A stretch of 64,000 nucleotides of DNA from Mactromeris polynyma (Eukaryota > Mollusca > Bivalvia > Venerida > Mactridae), in contig JASFXZ010000014.1 in NCBI GenBank assembly GCA_032209605.1, positions 8,989,774-9,053,773 of the forward strand. The letters run 5' to 3'. The position numbers and the translations under genes were made by a program. Below, piece by piece: positions 38,301 to 48,232 of the stretch. A model generated the notes under the pieces. The model did no database searches and had not been told where the DNA came from. It saw only the letters and a list, made by a program, of their open reading frames with translations. The first letter of the stretch is position 1; every line of letters begins with the position of its first letter.

Positions 38301-41300
38301 AAACGGTACACATATTAAGGAACAGAGGCACAAGGAATGGCCCAACAGACCATAAGGAATAATTAGGAGATTCAAAGTGGACAGTAAAAGGAGGGGGGGG
38401 GGGAATTAATGGATGGAAAAGCTCACAGGACAATTCAAAATACTGGGGGTTTAAATCGATTTAACAGCTAGCTAACCTCACACCTTATCGCTATATGATC
38501 ATTGATTTCCAACATATATACATAAATTGACTAAGTACGTTTGGTGTAGAACCGATGAATTCGAATGAACTGTAAATATTTGGTTTATATTGATACATAT
38601 ACAATGCACCCACATAGTTTGTTTCGACTCATCCAAAATCTAGTTCTGATCATATTTGTAAATAACACCTTATCGTTAGGGAGCTGTGGATATACACTTT
38701 ATTGTGAGGCATTGTGTGCCAAAAATAGGCTGAACTCGTTTGTAATTAATGAAAACGTCTTTCATGACGGCATATATGTTCAATTTGATAAAAAATATAG
38801 GTGCAAATTTCTAAATACGCAGACCGTTATACTTTTTTCTTTCCTTTTTCTGGACAAAAAATCAGCAAACAATATTCACTAAAAATTGTTGGTACATCTT
38901 TAGAATGTTCTGCTTTACTTAACGTATTTTTGTTTGTTTTACCACTCACTCAATCGTTTCATAAAATGTAAAACATGTAAAGTACCTAAAGGGCTTTTCT
39001 CCGTTGTCGTTGTGGTCGTCGGCTGAGGCGTTGACGGCTGAAGCGTTGTCGTCGGTAAGGTCGTCGGTTTTGTAGTTGTTGTCGGTGTGGTCGTCGGCTG
39101 AGGCGTTGTCGTCGGTATGGTCGTCGGCTGAAGCGTTGTCGTCGGTAAGGTCGTCGATTTTGTAGTTGTTGTCGGTGTGGTCGTCGGCTGAGGCGTTGTC
39201 GTCGGTATGGTCGTCGGTTTTGCAGTTGTTGTCGGTGTGGTCGTCGGTTTTGTAGTTGTTGTCGGTGTGGTCGTCGGCTGAGGCGTTGTTGTGGTAGTGG
39301 TCGTTGGTTTTGCAGTTGTTGTCGGTGTGGTCGTCGGCTGAGACGTTGTCGTCGGTATGGTCGTCGGTTTTGCTGTTGTTGTTGGTGTGGTCGTCGGCTG
39401 AATAGTGGTCGTCGGTATGGTCGGTGTTGTCGTTTGTTTCGTCGCTGAATTCGCTGTGGTTGTTGATTTTAGATTCAGCGTTGATGTTGGAGATGGTACA
39501 GGCATTAATGTTGTTGTCTCTAACACTATATAATTTGAAATGGATACATTAAACAGTATAACTATGTTGGAAGGGGCATGAGTTGTCAGTATACATGCAT
39601 ATATATCAATGTTTCCAAAGTGGCCGGAAGAAATTAGGAAACGAGATCAATTTTCAGATCTGTTTATAACATACATATCTGCAAATAGCAACTCCTTCAA
39701 CGTTTATCAAAGCGCATTAAAAGTAAATTGTTGATTAGGACATGGAGCGTTTGCTCACAAATTGTAGAACAATATAACGTCTCTTTACGACTACGCTCCC
39801 ACACAGCGCTTTGATTCCACTGTCGTTATATTCACACGATGGTGATTATGAAGGTGTCTGAATAAGCTCCGGATGCTAAAGGAGTGTACCTTACGACATG
39901 CTTTCTAACTTCAATGTGCACTCAAACAACTTCGAGGTTTCCTTGCAATGGAAGAGATGTTCAGTGATTTATGTGCATGTTCTCTCAATATGATCATCTT
40001 CCTTTGTACAAAGTATTATAAAATAGTTATTGCCTTGATGGGATCCTTTCGATCCTCTGTATTTGCCATATCAACCATAATACATTATGTTTGTAATACA
40101 TAAATTAAAACGTTCAAAGTTGTGTATGGCAATTATACTTATTGTCATAATAAATGTAAAGAGAGAGAATAAGTTGCTACAGGGAACGCCACATACATAA
40201 GACAGTGCGACCCCACAAAGACCTCCCGCAAAACAACAATCCATAAAACATTTGAGGAAGTTGAAGTGTACATACATTAAGGAACAGAGGTGCAAGGAAT
40301 GGCCTGGTCGACCATAGGGGATAGTTAGATGAATCAAAGTGGACAGTGAAGGAGGGGTGTTGGAAATTAATGGATGGAAAATATCACAGGACAAAGCATG
40401 GACAGCTGGCAACAATAGGCCAAAATAACCTGAACACTATATAAAGTGAAAGAATTACACAGGGGAAGAGAAGTATAACATACATTAAACACATAAAAAG
40501 AAGTAATAACCATACAGCGAATTACAGCCTTGGAACTGTCAGTAAAAATACTGGACCAAAATAAAAGAACCAAGTTTCATGAAAATATGCTGTATTTTTC
40601 TTGTGTAGGAATAGACGCTAAAATTTGCGGACAAACTGAGAGGTGATTGGAATGGTGAAGGTTTCTCTTGTATTTCACCAGAAGGGAACTAACAAATAAC
40701 TAAAGATAAAGATGTTTTTCTAAAGACTGTGTTCAAAGTTGAAAACTAGTGGAAACTAGAACAAATCGTTTTATAATGCACATAATGCATATGGGGTGGT
40801 ATTATGGAAAGTCTTAATTTTAAGAAATATTTTAATTTCAGCTCGACGCTTCTTTCACTTTTGGGGACAAAATGTCAGATATAAGGAAATTCTAAAGCTA
40901 AGACATGTCATGAATACCATTTAAAAAAAATCAAAAACAAATAAGAAAACTATTGTCGATATTAAGGATTTTGTTTAAATTAGAAAAGTATTATTGTGAA
41001 TAAGTTTTTACCTTCATCTGTTGAAGAAATAGTACCAGGGCATGCATCAATAGACAGATAACCTGGAACATTCTCAATGTAACCAATCTAGAACATAAAA
41101 CAGGGTATAAAATGCGCACATGTATAACTTTGTATTTGCGTAGATGCTTCATATAGAGCCACTAAGACATCACAGCGTTGGTTTGGTATCATATTGATAT
41201 ACCGTAAACACACCCTAGAAGGCTGCCAACGAATGCTTTAGAACTTGTGACTTTGTTATGCTCCGTGCTCGTATTCCAATACACATTGTTGGGAAAGTGT

Positions 41301-42626
41301 TCCCTATAAGTCTGATAACTGCCACTGATACAAAAAGAGAGAGAATAAGTTCCTACAGGGAACGCCACACACATAAGGCATTTGAGGATGCTCAAGGGTA
41401 CATATATGTAAGGGAACAGGAGCGCAAGGAATGGCCTGGTCGACCATAATGGATAACTAGGACAAAGGGGGGGGGGGATATTGGATGGAAAAAATCACAG
41501 GACAAGTCAATACAGCTGGCAACAATAGGCCGAAAGATGGGAGAAAATAACATGAACACTACATAAAGTAAAAGACTTGTACAGGGGAAAAGGATTTTTA
41601 CTGGAGATGCTTAGCAGATTTGTCGTTATAACTGGCATGTTAACATATTTATATGTGTGTTTGCTGCAGTGTGCATGAGCATTCTTATAAAACATCAATG
41701 CATCAAAAGTTGGCTCATATATTTACATACATATTGGGTCACGTGCGTACGTTATCGTGCCATATCATACTAGTTAGGCCAGTTGTCTTGACTTGTCCTG
41801 TGATATTTTCCATCCATTAATTCCCACCTCCCCTTCCCTTACTGTCCACTTTGATTCTCCTAGTTATTCCTTGTGGTCTGTTGGACCATTCCTTGCGCCT
41901 CAGTTCCTTAATATGTGTACCGTTTGACCTCCTTTAGTGCCTTATGTTTTGTGGATTGTTGTTTTTCCGGAGATCTGCGTGGGGAGGCATTGTCTTATGT
42001 GTGTGGCTTTCCCTGTAGTTACGTATTCTCTCTCTTTTGAGAACAAACCGGTTTTAATCCCTTGACAATTTGGAACAATATTAGGCCTAAGCTTCGAAAA
42101 GCCAGTGTCAACAACAGATCACTACATTTACGCATATAATATTGCTCGAAGTATAGCAAATAGGGAGTTGAAAGGTCAAGCCTGGGTCAAGTCGCCTATA
42201 GATAGATCTATAATTATTTGTTTTGTAAATCTACGCAACATGACGTTTAGAACTGCGATGTCCTCGTTTTGGTGCATCAATATGACGTAAAGAAAACAAA
42301 CGAATGTCAGGAACTCGGACTGTAAGATTCTCTGTGACGGTTTGAATGGGAAAAACCCACCCATTTAGTGTTTCATTATCAAAACATATGAATTACTGTA
42401 CCTGTCCTTCGAATTGTATTGCGAAAAAATCACTGTTCCTACTATCTTCAAGAGGATAAGTGGGTTTACAGTCATATTCATATATGTATCCCAACAAAGT
42501 CGATGAATGGTTTCTGGATTTAAACACCGATGTTTCAAGTTGATAGCTGCACAAACACGGGTAGCTGCCGAATACAAGAATCGGCGTATTTAACACTAGT
42601 AAAACTATCAACAAAACATTCCACAT
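30010..42626 (-). CDS. Secreted mucin-like protein with tandem C-type lectin domains
   Basis: Nine exons join in phase on minus: 42626-42402, 41087-41012, 39525-38986, 37467-37382, 36853-36757, 36003-35842, 32365-32280, 31317-31221 and 30147-30010. The order is a hydrophobic signal peptide (about 20 residues, MWNVLLIVLLVL...), a short SH3-like Cys module (YPCLCSYQLET, GYIYEYDCKP, FAIQFEGQ|IGYIENV), a Thr/Pro mucin stretch of about 180 residues, then two C-type lectin domains. Both domains open CxDGW and have a WTGGI core. Such proteins are secreted sugar-binding or mucus proteins in molluscs (family knowledge). Neither domain shows its C-terminal WND/Cys exon, so the gene is either incomplete in my model or decayed. 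A continuation below 30 kb was not found. Confidence 0.75.
30204..30690. repeat. 33-bp minisatellite
   Basis: About 14 units of GAAGTTAATGACTACACATG followed by TGATATCATTATT run here in near-identical form, with truncated units at the edges. As 33 is divisible by 3, both strands stay open over long frames; these are not genes. It lies in the intron between lectin exons 8 and 9. Confidence 0.9.
30990..31190 (-). repeat. Interspersed GGAACGCCACATAC family, diverged copy
   Basis: Contains GCGAAGGGAGGATTAAG... and the ACAGAGAACGCAACAAACC block in family order. It lies just beside lectin exon 8. Confidence 0.45.
31689..32124. mobile_element. Probable hAT-like element with GAATATTCG repeats
   Basis: Both ends carry several GAATATTCGAATATTCG palindromes, and the right end reads ACCAAAATTGCCATTCGTTG then CATCTCTAG. 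The mirrored arrangement suggests terminal inverted repeats, but a target duplication was not resolved. Confidence 0.45.
32500..32800 (-). pseudogene. Non-LTR retrotransposon RT fragment (RTE/CR1-type style), decayed
   Basis: On minus one reads KVPAELVQPDGDTIIDVLTT, then after a deletion AEIIAEAQNCFRSGRTTTEQ and IFNLKTY. These are the well-known RT stretches 'IPAELVQAGG..' and 'QAGFRxGRSTTEQIFNLR'. About 60 codons between them are missing and frames shift. Confidence 0.7.
33270..35436 (+). pseudogene. Non-LTR retrotransposon, 5'-truncated and frameshifted
   Basis: Across at least four frames: WYEGFIVPLHKKGDTNNPGN and NYRGITLFSTLGELFSKVL (33380-33520), QAGFRKNISTVYSIF (about 33552), FIDITKAFDH, the catalytic YADDIVIMSESESG (33977-34018), FKYLGIIFTTGG (about 34175), and a C-terminal zinc-knuckle-like CRLCNILEDEFNFLLECPLC (34936-34995). 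The jockey-like RT order is intact but several stops and frameshifts make it inactive. No endonuclease remains. An A-rich run at about 35424-35432 may mark the 3' end. It lies in the lectin intron between exons 6 and 7, on the opposite strand. Confidence 0.82.
35842..37467 (-). CDS. Lectin exons 4-6: first C-type lectin domain
   Basis: Exon 4 (86 nt) reads LCPDGWVLLGLSCYLFQ. Exon 5 (97 nt) reads TLCQKEDSHLISINSEEEQN, the classic helix-2/LVSI part. Exon 6 (162 nt) has the WTGGI core, HWKWQDPL and INYTNWNERYPEH. The Ca2+-site triplet (EPN/QPD position) is replaced by RYP, so calcium-dependent sugar binding here is doubtful. Confidence 0.8.
36121..36205 (-). repeat. tRNA-derived SINE relic
   Basis: On minus: GGGAGGCGTAGTGGTCAAGG, then GACTCCCGATCCGAAGG and GTGAGTTAGAGTACC, matching the tRNA-like head at 7969-8045. 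Confidence 0.5.
36864..37043. repeat. Pentanucleotide microsatellite (ATACA)n
   Basis: About 36 uninterrupted copies of the 5-bp unit. All long open frames across it in several phases are artefacts. It lies in the intron between lectin exons 4 and 5, starting 12 bases from exon 5. Confidence 0.97.
37515..37594. repeat. Perfect-stem foldback
   Basis: TCGAGGGTTC...AAGACTATACTAACTC pairs with GAGTTAGTATAGTCTT...GAACCCTCGA around a 16-base loop, one mismatch in about 33 bp. It sits 50 bp upstream of lectin exon 4. Confidence 0.75.
38160..38545 (-). repeat. Interspersed GGAACGCCACATAC family, full-length copy
   Basis: Reverse complement of 11885-12360 over the whole length. Lies in the lectin intron after the mucin exon. 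Confidence 0.75.
38986..39525 (-). CDS. Lectin exon 3: Thr/Pro-rich mucin region
   Basis: About 180 residues made mostly of repeats such as TTTPTTTAKPTT and PQPTTTPTTT, with few other residue types. Dense Thr next to Pro predicts heavy O-glycosylation. The acceptor (TATATAG at 39526) and donor (TTAG|GTACTT) keep phase 1 on both sides, so the exon is symmetrical and could vary in length or be skipped without frame loss. Confidence 0.75.
39526..40145. other. Lectin intron 2, part
   Basis: Contains a small repeat at 39788-39895 that is the reverse of 58190-58290 (CGCTCCCACACAGCGCTTTG). Nothing else is recognised. Confidence 0.4.
40150..40440 (-). repeat. Interspersed GGAACGCCACATAC family copy
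   Basis: Begins AGAGAATAAGTTGCTACAGG then GGAACGCCACATACATAAGA and keeps the CCATTAATTTCC and GCCTATTGTTGCCAGCTGTC blocks (minus). Confidence 0.7.
41012..42626 (-). CDS. Lectin exons 1-2: signal peptide and SH3-like Cys module
   Basis: Exon 1 (42626-42402, 75 codons) ends in phase 0 at a GACAG|GTACAG donor. Exon 2 (41087-41012) encodes IGYIENVPGYLSIDACPG and ends in phase 1. The pattern 'GYIYEYDCKP ... FAIQFEGQIGYI ... C' resembles a bacterial-SH3-like module common at the start of molluscan secreted lectins; this assignment is inference. Confidence 0.65.
41335..42040. repeat. Inverted pair of GGAACGCCACATAC-family copies
   Basis: A minus-oriented copy (41335-41545) faces a plus-oriented one (41775-42040) across about 230 bp. 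The pair could fold into a long hairpin in RNA from the lectin intron 1. Confidence 0.7.
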
Positions 42627-44164
42627 GATTGAAAACTATAGTAGTTTCAATGTAAGTGTTATGCTTATATACATGTAGTAGTTTGCTTAAACAAAATCGT
42701 ACAGATATAACAACAGTGATCTATCGTACACCGGATATAGCGAAAATGTTAACGAACATTTAAGTATTTGGTGCCAACCATAAATTTAATTCATTCCTGC
42801 ACATTACAATTTATATACATGTAATTAAACAAAAATATATCAGCGGCTAAGTATCGATATTTAAATATCATGTTGTTTTCTTAACTACAAAAAGTAATGT
42901 CAAAATAACTGCTGTAATCACTTGAACACGTGTAGATAGATAGATTCTTTTATTTCCTCCAAATACGGAGAGTAGAACAATATATACAAGCAAAATCGAA
43001 AACAAAACTAAGCATGTGTATGTAGATACAGGTAATCATAGATAAAACATAAACATTGTATTGGAGCAAAATTAACAAAATAACTTTTACTTACAGTTTT
43101 GAGTAGACTCGATATAGAATTATTTAAATTAACATTTCAGTGAAGAGAAGAGTTCAGTATAATATGAATAGTTATAATAAAATTGAATACTGGCTAATAG
43201 CTAGATAATTCGCTTAGAATGAAATAAAGTAAAATAAAGTAAAATAGCGCCTAACACATTCAAGTCCTAACGAAATCGAAATGAAAGACAACAATGTGAC
43301 TTATACTCACTTAATAAGTGAACAAAATAACTGTTGTAATCACTTGGACACGTGTGGCGTTTACTTGTTTCAGTATGGTATATTTTCCAAAATAAATGAA
43401 ACTAGAGTTCGTTTTTTACTAACACATATTTTCAAACATATGTTTTTCTCATATTAATGTCCCTCAAATTTTGGGAAATTCGACGATATGGAATCGATCT
43501 CATTGGACTACGAATAGAAGAAATTGCATCTGTACTGTCAGAGAATGTTCACATATTATATGTAGCTTGTTATTGTAAAGGGGATATTTTGCTCTTCATC
43601 ATCACCATGCTGTCATGTACGCGTGGATTTCCGGTTATGTGATCTGTACGCTACTTCACCGTGTAACTGCACCTTTTCTCGTTACGTCTCCGTATAGATA
43701 ACACAGATCTACATATTCATCAAATTTTGAATTCTGATTGTGACGTAACTAATGTCACAAGATAAAGGATAAGTCAGTGCAATGCAGTGCAAATACGAAA
43801 TATGCAAACTATATTGTCGCAAAAAAAGAAACTGTACACTTATGTTTTACTATCTTCAGGCAACTCTTGAAAACGAAATTCAAATTTGATACCAACATTT
43901 CAGATAAGTATCTGCCTTCATGCATGATGGGTTGCGTTCCGTCATAATAAAAAATAAGAACCGTTTGTTTATTCCACGTTAAATGTCTTAGGTGTTAAAA
44001 CTGAAATTTGCAATTTTAGAATTGTCAGCGTGTTTTTCGGCGCAGCCGTACTAACATGGTTTTGCTATCTGCATATCAGTGTTGTGTAAACCAATCAAAT
44101 CTTACGTTAACCACCAAGGTAACTTCTTTTCAACCAAACAACATTTGTAACCTTGACGCGGATT
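42627..44164. other. Region upstream of the lectin gene
   Basis: Presumed promoter and spacer of the lectin gene. AT-rich; no TATA or other element can be assigned with confidence, and no gene is seen. Confidence 0.4.
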
Positions 44165-45154
44165 GGTTAAGCTTTCGATAAAGGGTACGTTACCTTACCG
44201 AAATCCACTGAGCTTCGGTGAATTTACCGAAATCCATTTTGGATCTGGATGACCAGCAATCGTAACATTTCGGCATCTTTTTATTTCACAACAAATCTTA
44301 ACCTTCAAATTGCGCTGACCATCTTTTTTCAGGATATTTCTTGTTTACTGTAAATGTGTTTGAATGTCTGCAATTTGTTCAATACCGATTGTATCCACAT
44401 ATCGATTCTCGACCACATCGACCACCACGCTTTTATAAAGTAATATGTGCATTTTTTGGTACAGTCGTCTACTTCACTTTCATAAATATAGATGAATGTT
44501 TTGCGTAGAAGTGATATTTTGTGCATTGAGTCAATTTAAGGAAAATGGCGGTCGCAGAGGGTTATCAGCATACTATCGATGCTGCGGCGCAGAAAATCGA
44601 TATGTGCATGCCGGCTGATAAGGCGTTTTGTTCCGTGTAGACCTATTCAATTCGTTGATTATTTAAGCCAGAGAATGTGTGTCTGATTTCGGTAAGTAAA
44701 GCAGTTATCCTGGGACCAGATTCATCTTTTAACTTTGCGAGAAACAATGTACAACTAGAAAAAAACATTTTAGTTACACCAATATTTAATTGTGTCGAAG
44801 TTTTCGTACATGTGTCTGCATTCAGTCTATTATATACATGTATATATTGGTCCCAGGTATCGTATGTATGTTAAAGATTTTTTCCCGGAGTATCGATCGT
44901 TGAAAAATTATAAATCGACCAATCAGAGGGTTTGATTATTAACAGTCGCTGTCGGTTACACGTATGAATTCAAACGTCAAAATATCTTGAAAAAGAAGGT
45001 CGGCGCAATTTGAAGGTTAAGATTTGTTGTGCAACATAAAAAATGCCGAGATTTAACGATTGCTGGTCACTCGAAATCCAAAATTGATTTCGGTAAATTC
45101 ACCGAAATTCAGAGGATTTAGGTAAGGTAACGTACCCTTTATCGAAAGTTAACC
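44165..45154. mobile_element. 990-bp non-autonomous element with 180-bp terminal inverted repeats
   Basis: The left arm (44165 to about 44345) starts GGTTAAGCTTTCGATAAAGG; the right arm (about 44980-45154) ends CCTTTATCGAAAGTTAACC. Both contain matching CCGAAATCCA, GACCAGCAATCGT and CTTCAAATTGCGC blocks in opposite orientation. The 640-bp centre has no recognised protein. A target duplication was not resolved. A solo arm occurs at 12465-12625. Confidence 0.75.
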
Positions 45155-45194
45155 AAAATTTAATATGATAAACGTTGAAGTACTACATTTTCCC

Positions 45195-45365
45195 CGCTAA
45201 ATGGGACTAAACATAGCAAAATACGTCGATTAAGGGGGCAAAATGTAGAGAAATTTATCAAGTGACTAAAATGCGTAATGTAGAAAAAAGTTGCGATTAC
45301 AGGGCAAAATGTGGCAAAATGTTGCGATTAAAGGGCAAAATGTTGCGATTGTTTGCACATTACAA
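45195..45365 (-). repeat. ATTTTGCCC/AATCGCAAC subrepeat block
   Basis: Reverse-orientation copy of the array at 57320-58470 (GGGCAAAATGTTGCGATTAA). Confidence 0.65.
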
Positions 45366-45369
45366 CAAA

Positions 45370-48232
45370 ATTTAATATGTTAAACGTTGAAATACTATGT
45401 TTTATGAATACAAGTTATCTTGTTTCAGAAATATGACGTCATACATATGACCGGTATCATTATTTTTTCCCGTCATTTTCGAGACTGTCCCTTTAAAGTT
45501 TAGTTATTAAGTACGCTTTAGCACAAAACGCTGGTCATAAAATGACTTGTGTTTTTATTTAACTATAGTTTGGATATATTGAATCTACCACACAGCTGTC
45601 TATGAAATGTCATCAGCTTGAATAACGAACAAAAATACAATAACTCCAAATAGAACTGTTAGTAACTTTAATAAATATTCAATCTTTCAATCATACTGTT
45701 TAACAAAGTGGCAATGGAAATAAAAATATTCCTGGCTTCTTACACCGTGACAACCTTAAATATACACACAGTTGTGATCAAATTGACATCTAGGTTATAA
45801 TAGAAGTGTAATAAACCAGTGTTCATATTGTCCCGTAAATGACAATACATATCTCGTAAATGATTTAAACATACCAAAACAAATGCAACATCTTTATTAC
45901 GGTTTTTAAAATGTATTCAAGAGTGATTTGTTTTAATTGTATGTTTTGGGGCATTTTTCATTATAATTTATGTAAGAATATTGTTCACATGATCGACATT
46001 GATCAACGAAAACAACAAATGTAAAACATCAAGTGAGATCCCAGTTCATTTGTGGGGTATACTATTCCCTCGGTCTCCTCTCGCTAAATGCCGGTCTCAT
46101 TTGATCATCTAATTGACGGTCCCAGATACTTGAAATCTAGGCAGTGTATGATAGTCTAAGCGACCTCTAGTTCACTTTTAATATATATTTTAAGACACTG
46201 TGCCGATAAATTCATGATATTTTTTTAACAAAACCCGTGATTTTAGATTTTAAGTATCATATGAATTTATACTGTGACATACAGAATATTAAATGTGAAC
46301 AAAAGGAAGAACAAAAGAACCATACAACTGTGAATCGGCATTACACCAGAGCTTAGAATTGTGCTAAAATTTGCTAAAGGAGTTATTAATTAACATTAAT
46401 GATTTAATAACATTGTTACAATATAATGAAAGGGATCGAGTGTTTTGAAAAAGAAATCCGTGAAAACGGACAGCACGTGCAACAATCTAAAGGAAGGATT
46501 CTGTATAAAACATCCAAATTCAATAACCCCCAGATATATTCAAGCAAACATTCAATGATAAATGTTGAACATAATTTTTTAATGAAATTGGTCAATGTAA
46601 ATAAAATATTATGTTATATTGGAATGTTAAGTACTTATACTACAATTCACATACTATTATACATATCTTTCACATAACATATAAAGTTTATGAAAGAAAG
46701 AAGTATGTTGTTGAGGGAAACAAAGTTGTGATGAACAATTATCCGGTAGAACGATGCCCTCTGTGTTAAAGCATGTTCATTTCAACAATTGTGAATGCTA
46801 TTAGTTAGCTCTTAATATTTAGTGTACAGAACAACAATGACTTGATGTGAAAATAAACATTTAATTCATTTTCTACCATTTTTGAAAAAAAATAAAAGTT
46901 TACTTAATATCCAACACGTGTTTTTTATTTATTTATATTACTTATTATTAAACTTACATGATACCATATTTTGTATTATGATAATTAAGAATATTAGCTT
47001 GATATGACAATGAATACCGGTATGATTGCATTATGACTGAACAAATGAATGTATGCGACCTGAATTTTAAGTGAATTTAATCATACTGTGTTATGTATGT
47101 ATTTCATGCATATTTTTAGCGGAATGATATATCTCCTGCAGAATAAAACAATTATGATAAGACTGATAAATTATGTGGCTGGTTATTGAACTTGGCCGAG
47201 ACATTATGCCCACAAACATTTTCACCAAGTTTGGTAAAGATCGGAGGAAAACTCTTTGACTTAGAGAGCGGAAACCATGTGGACGCCGCCCGCACGCCGC
47301 GGGTGTTCCCATAATACGTCAATATTTTTCCACACATATGAACAAGACGAAAAACGAATATTTATATGACTTTAAAAGCAAAATGCACCTCCCTTGCTGA
47401 CAACATGCCCAATGACAGTATTTGTCACCCTCCGTGAGAATGCGTCAAATCTGCCATTTCCGATGTTTTGCGAGCAGAAATATTTGCCAATCACCAACAT
47501 GAGTACATGCATTGTTATATTGAATAGTCAAGTAAAAATATACTTGTCTTCTGTGAACGCGGAAATTTAAACAGTCGGATATTTTCACAACTTCCTTGAA
47601 TTCATGGAATCTGCCAACATTCTCACATCATGAACTTCACCATATATACAGTACTTAATTAATATATTTGAAATAAAACAATCAAGTACATTAATATATA
47701 ATATAATATATATACACTGCATATTAAATGGCATTTGTAAAAAAATAAACACAAAAATAAACATATTAATATGTGTACTCAATACTTATAAAATTTAATA
47801 CAAAAATATAGATATTTTTCAAATTATCTAATTTATGTAACATCACATATATTTACACCAATCTTATCATTATTTAATTAGATCCATTTAATATTATTAT
47901 CATTGATAGAATTACACATCAAATCTCAATTTTGATAATTTTATTACCTCCCCTTTACTTTTACATTTTAGTTTATTTTATCTATACTGCTATCAGAGAA
48001 GAGTAGAAAATGCATAACATCGCTTTAAAAAAGTACTAACATACTGTAGTTAAACAATAAACACATACAATTTATATCTTAGATGTTATGTAACATTATT
48101 ATCTTGAAATTTGATAACATCTAAAAATAAAACAAAACATATGTACAGTTGTTGTGTAGTTGTTAAAAAAATATTCTATCAATAATACATGTACACAGAA
48201 TAGACAACTCTGTTATTTCACAATACGTTTGA
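45370..48232. other. Spacer and probable 3' UTR of the TRIM-like gene
   Basis: Very AT-rich. Short open frames (for example 46426-46677 plus, 47091-47337 minus) show no family features. Nothing further is supported. Confidence 0.4.
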
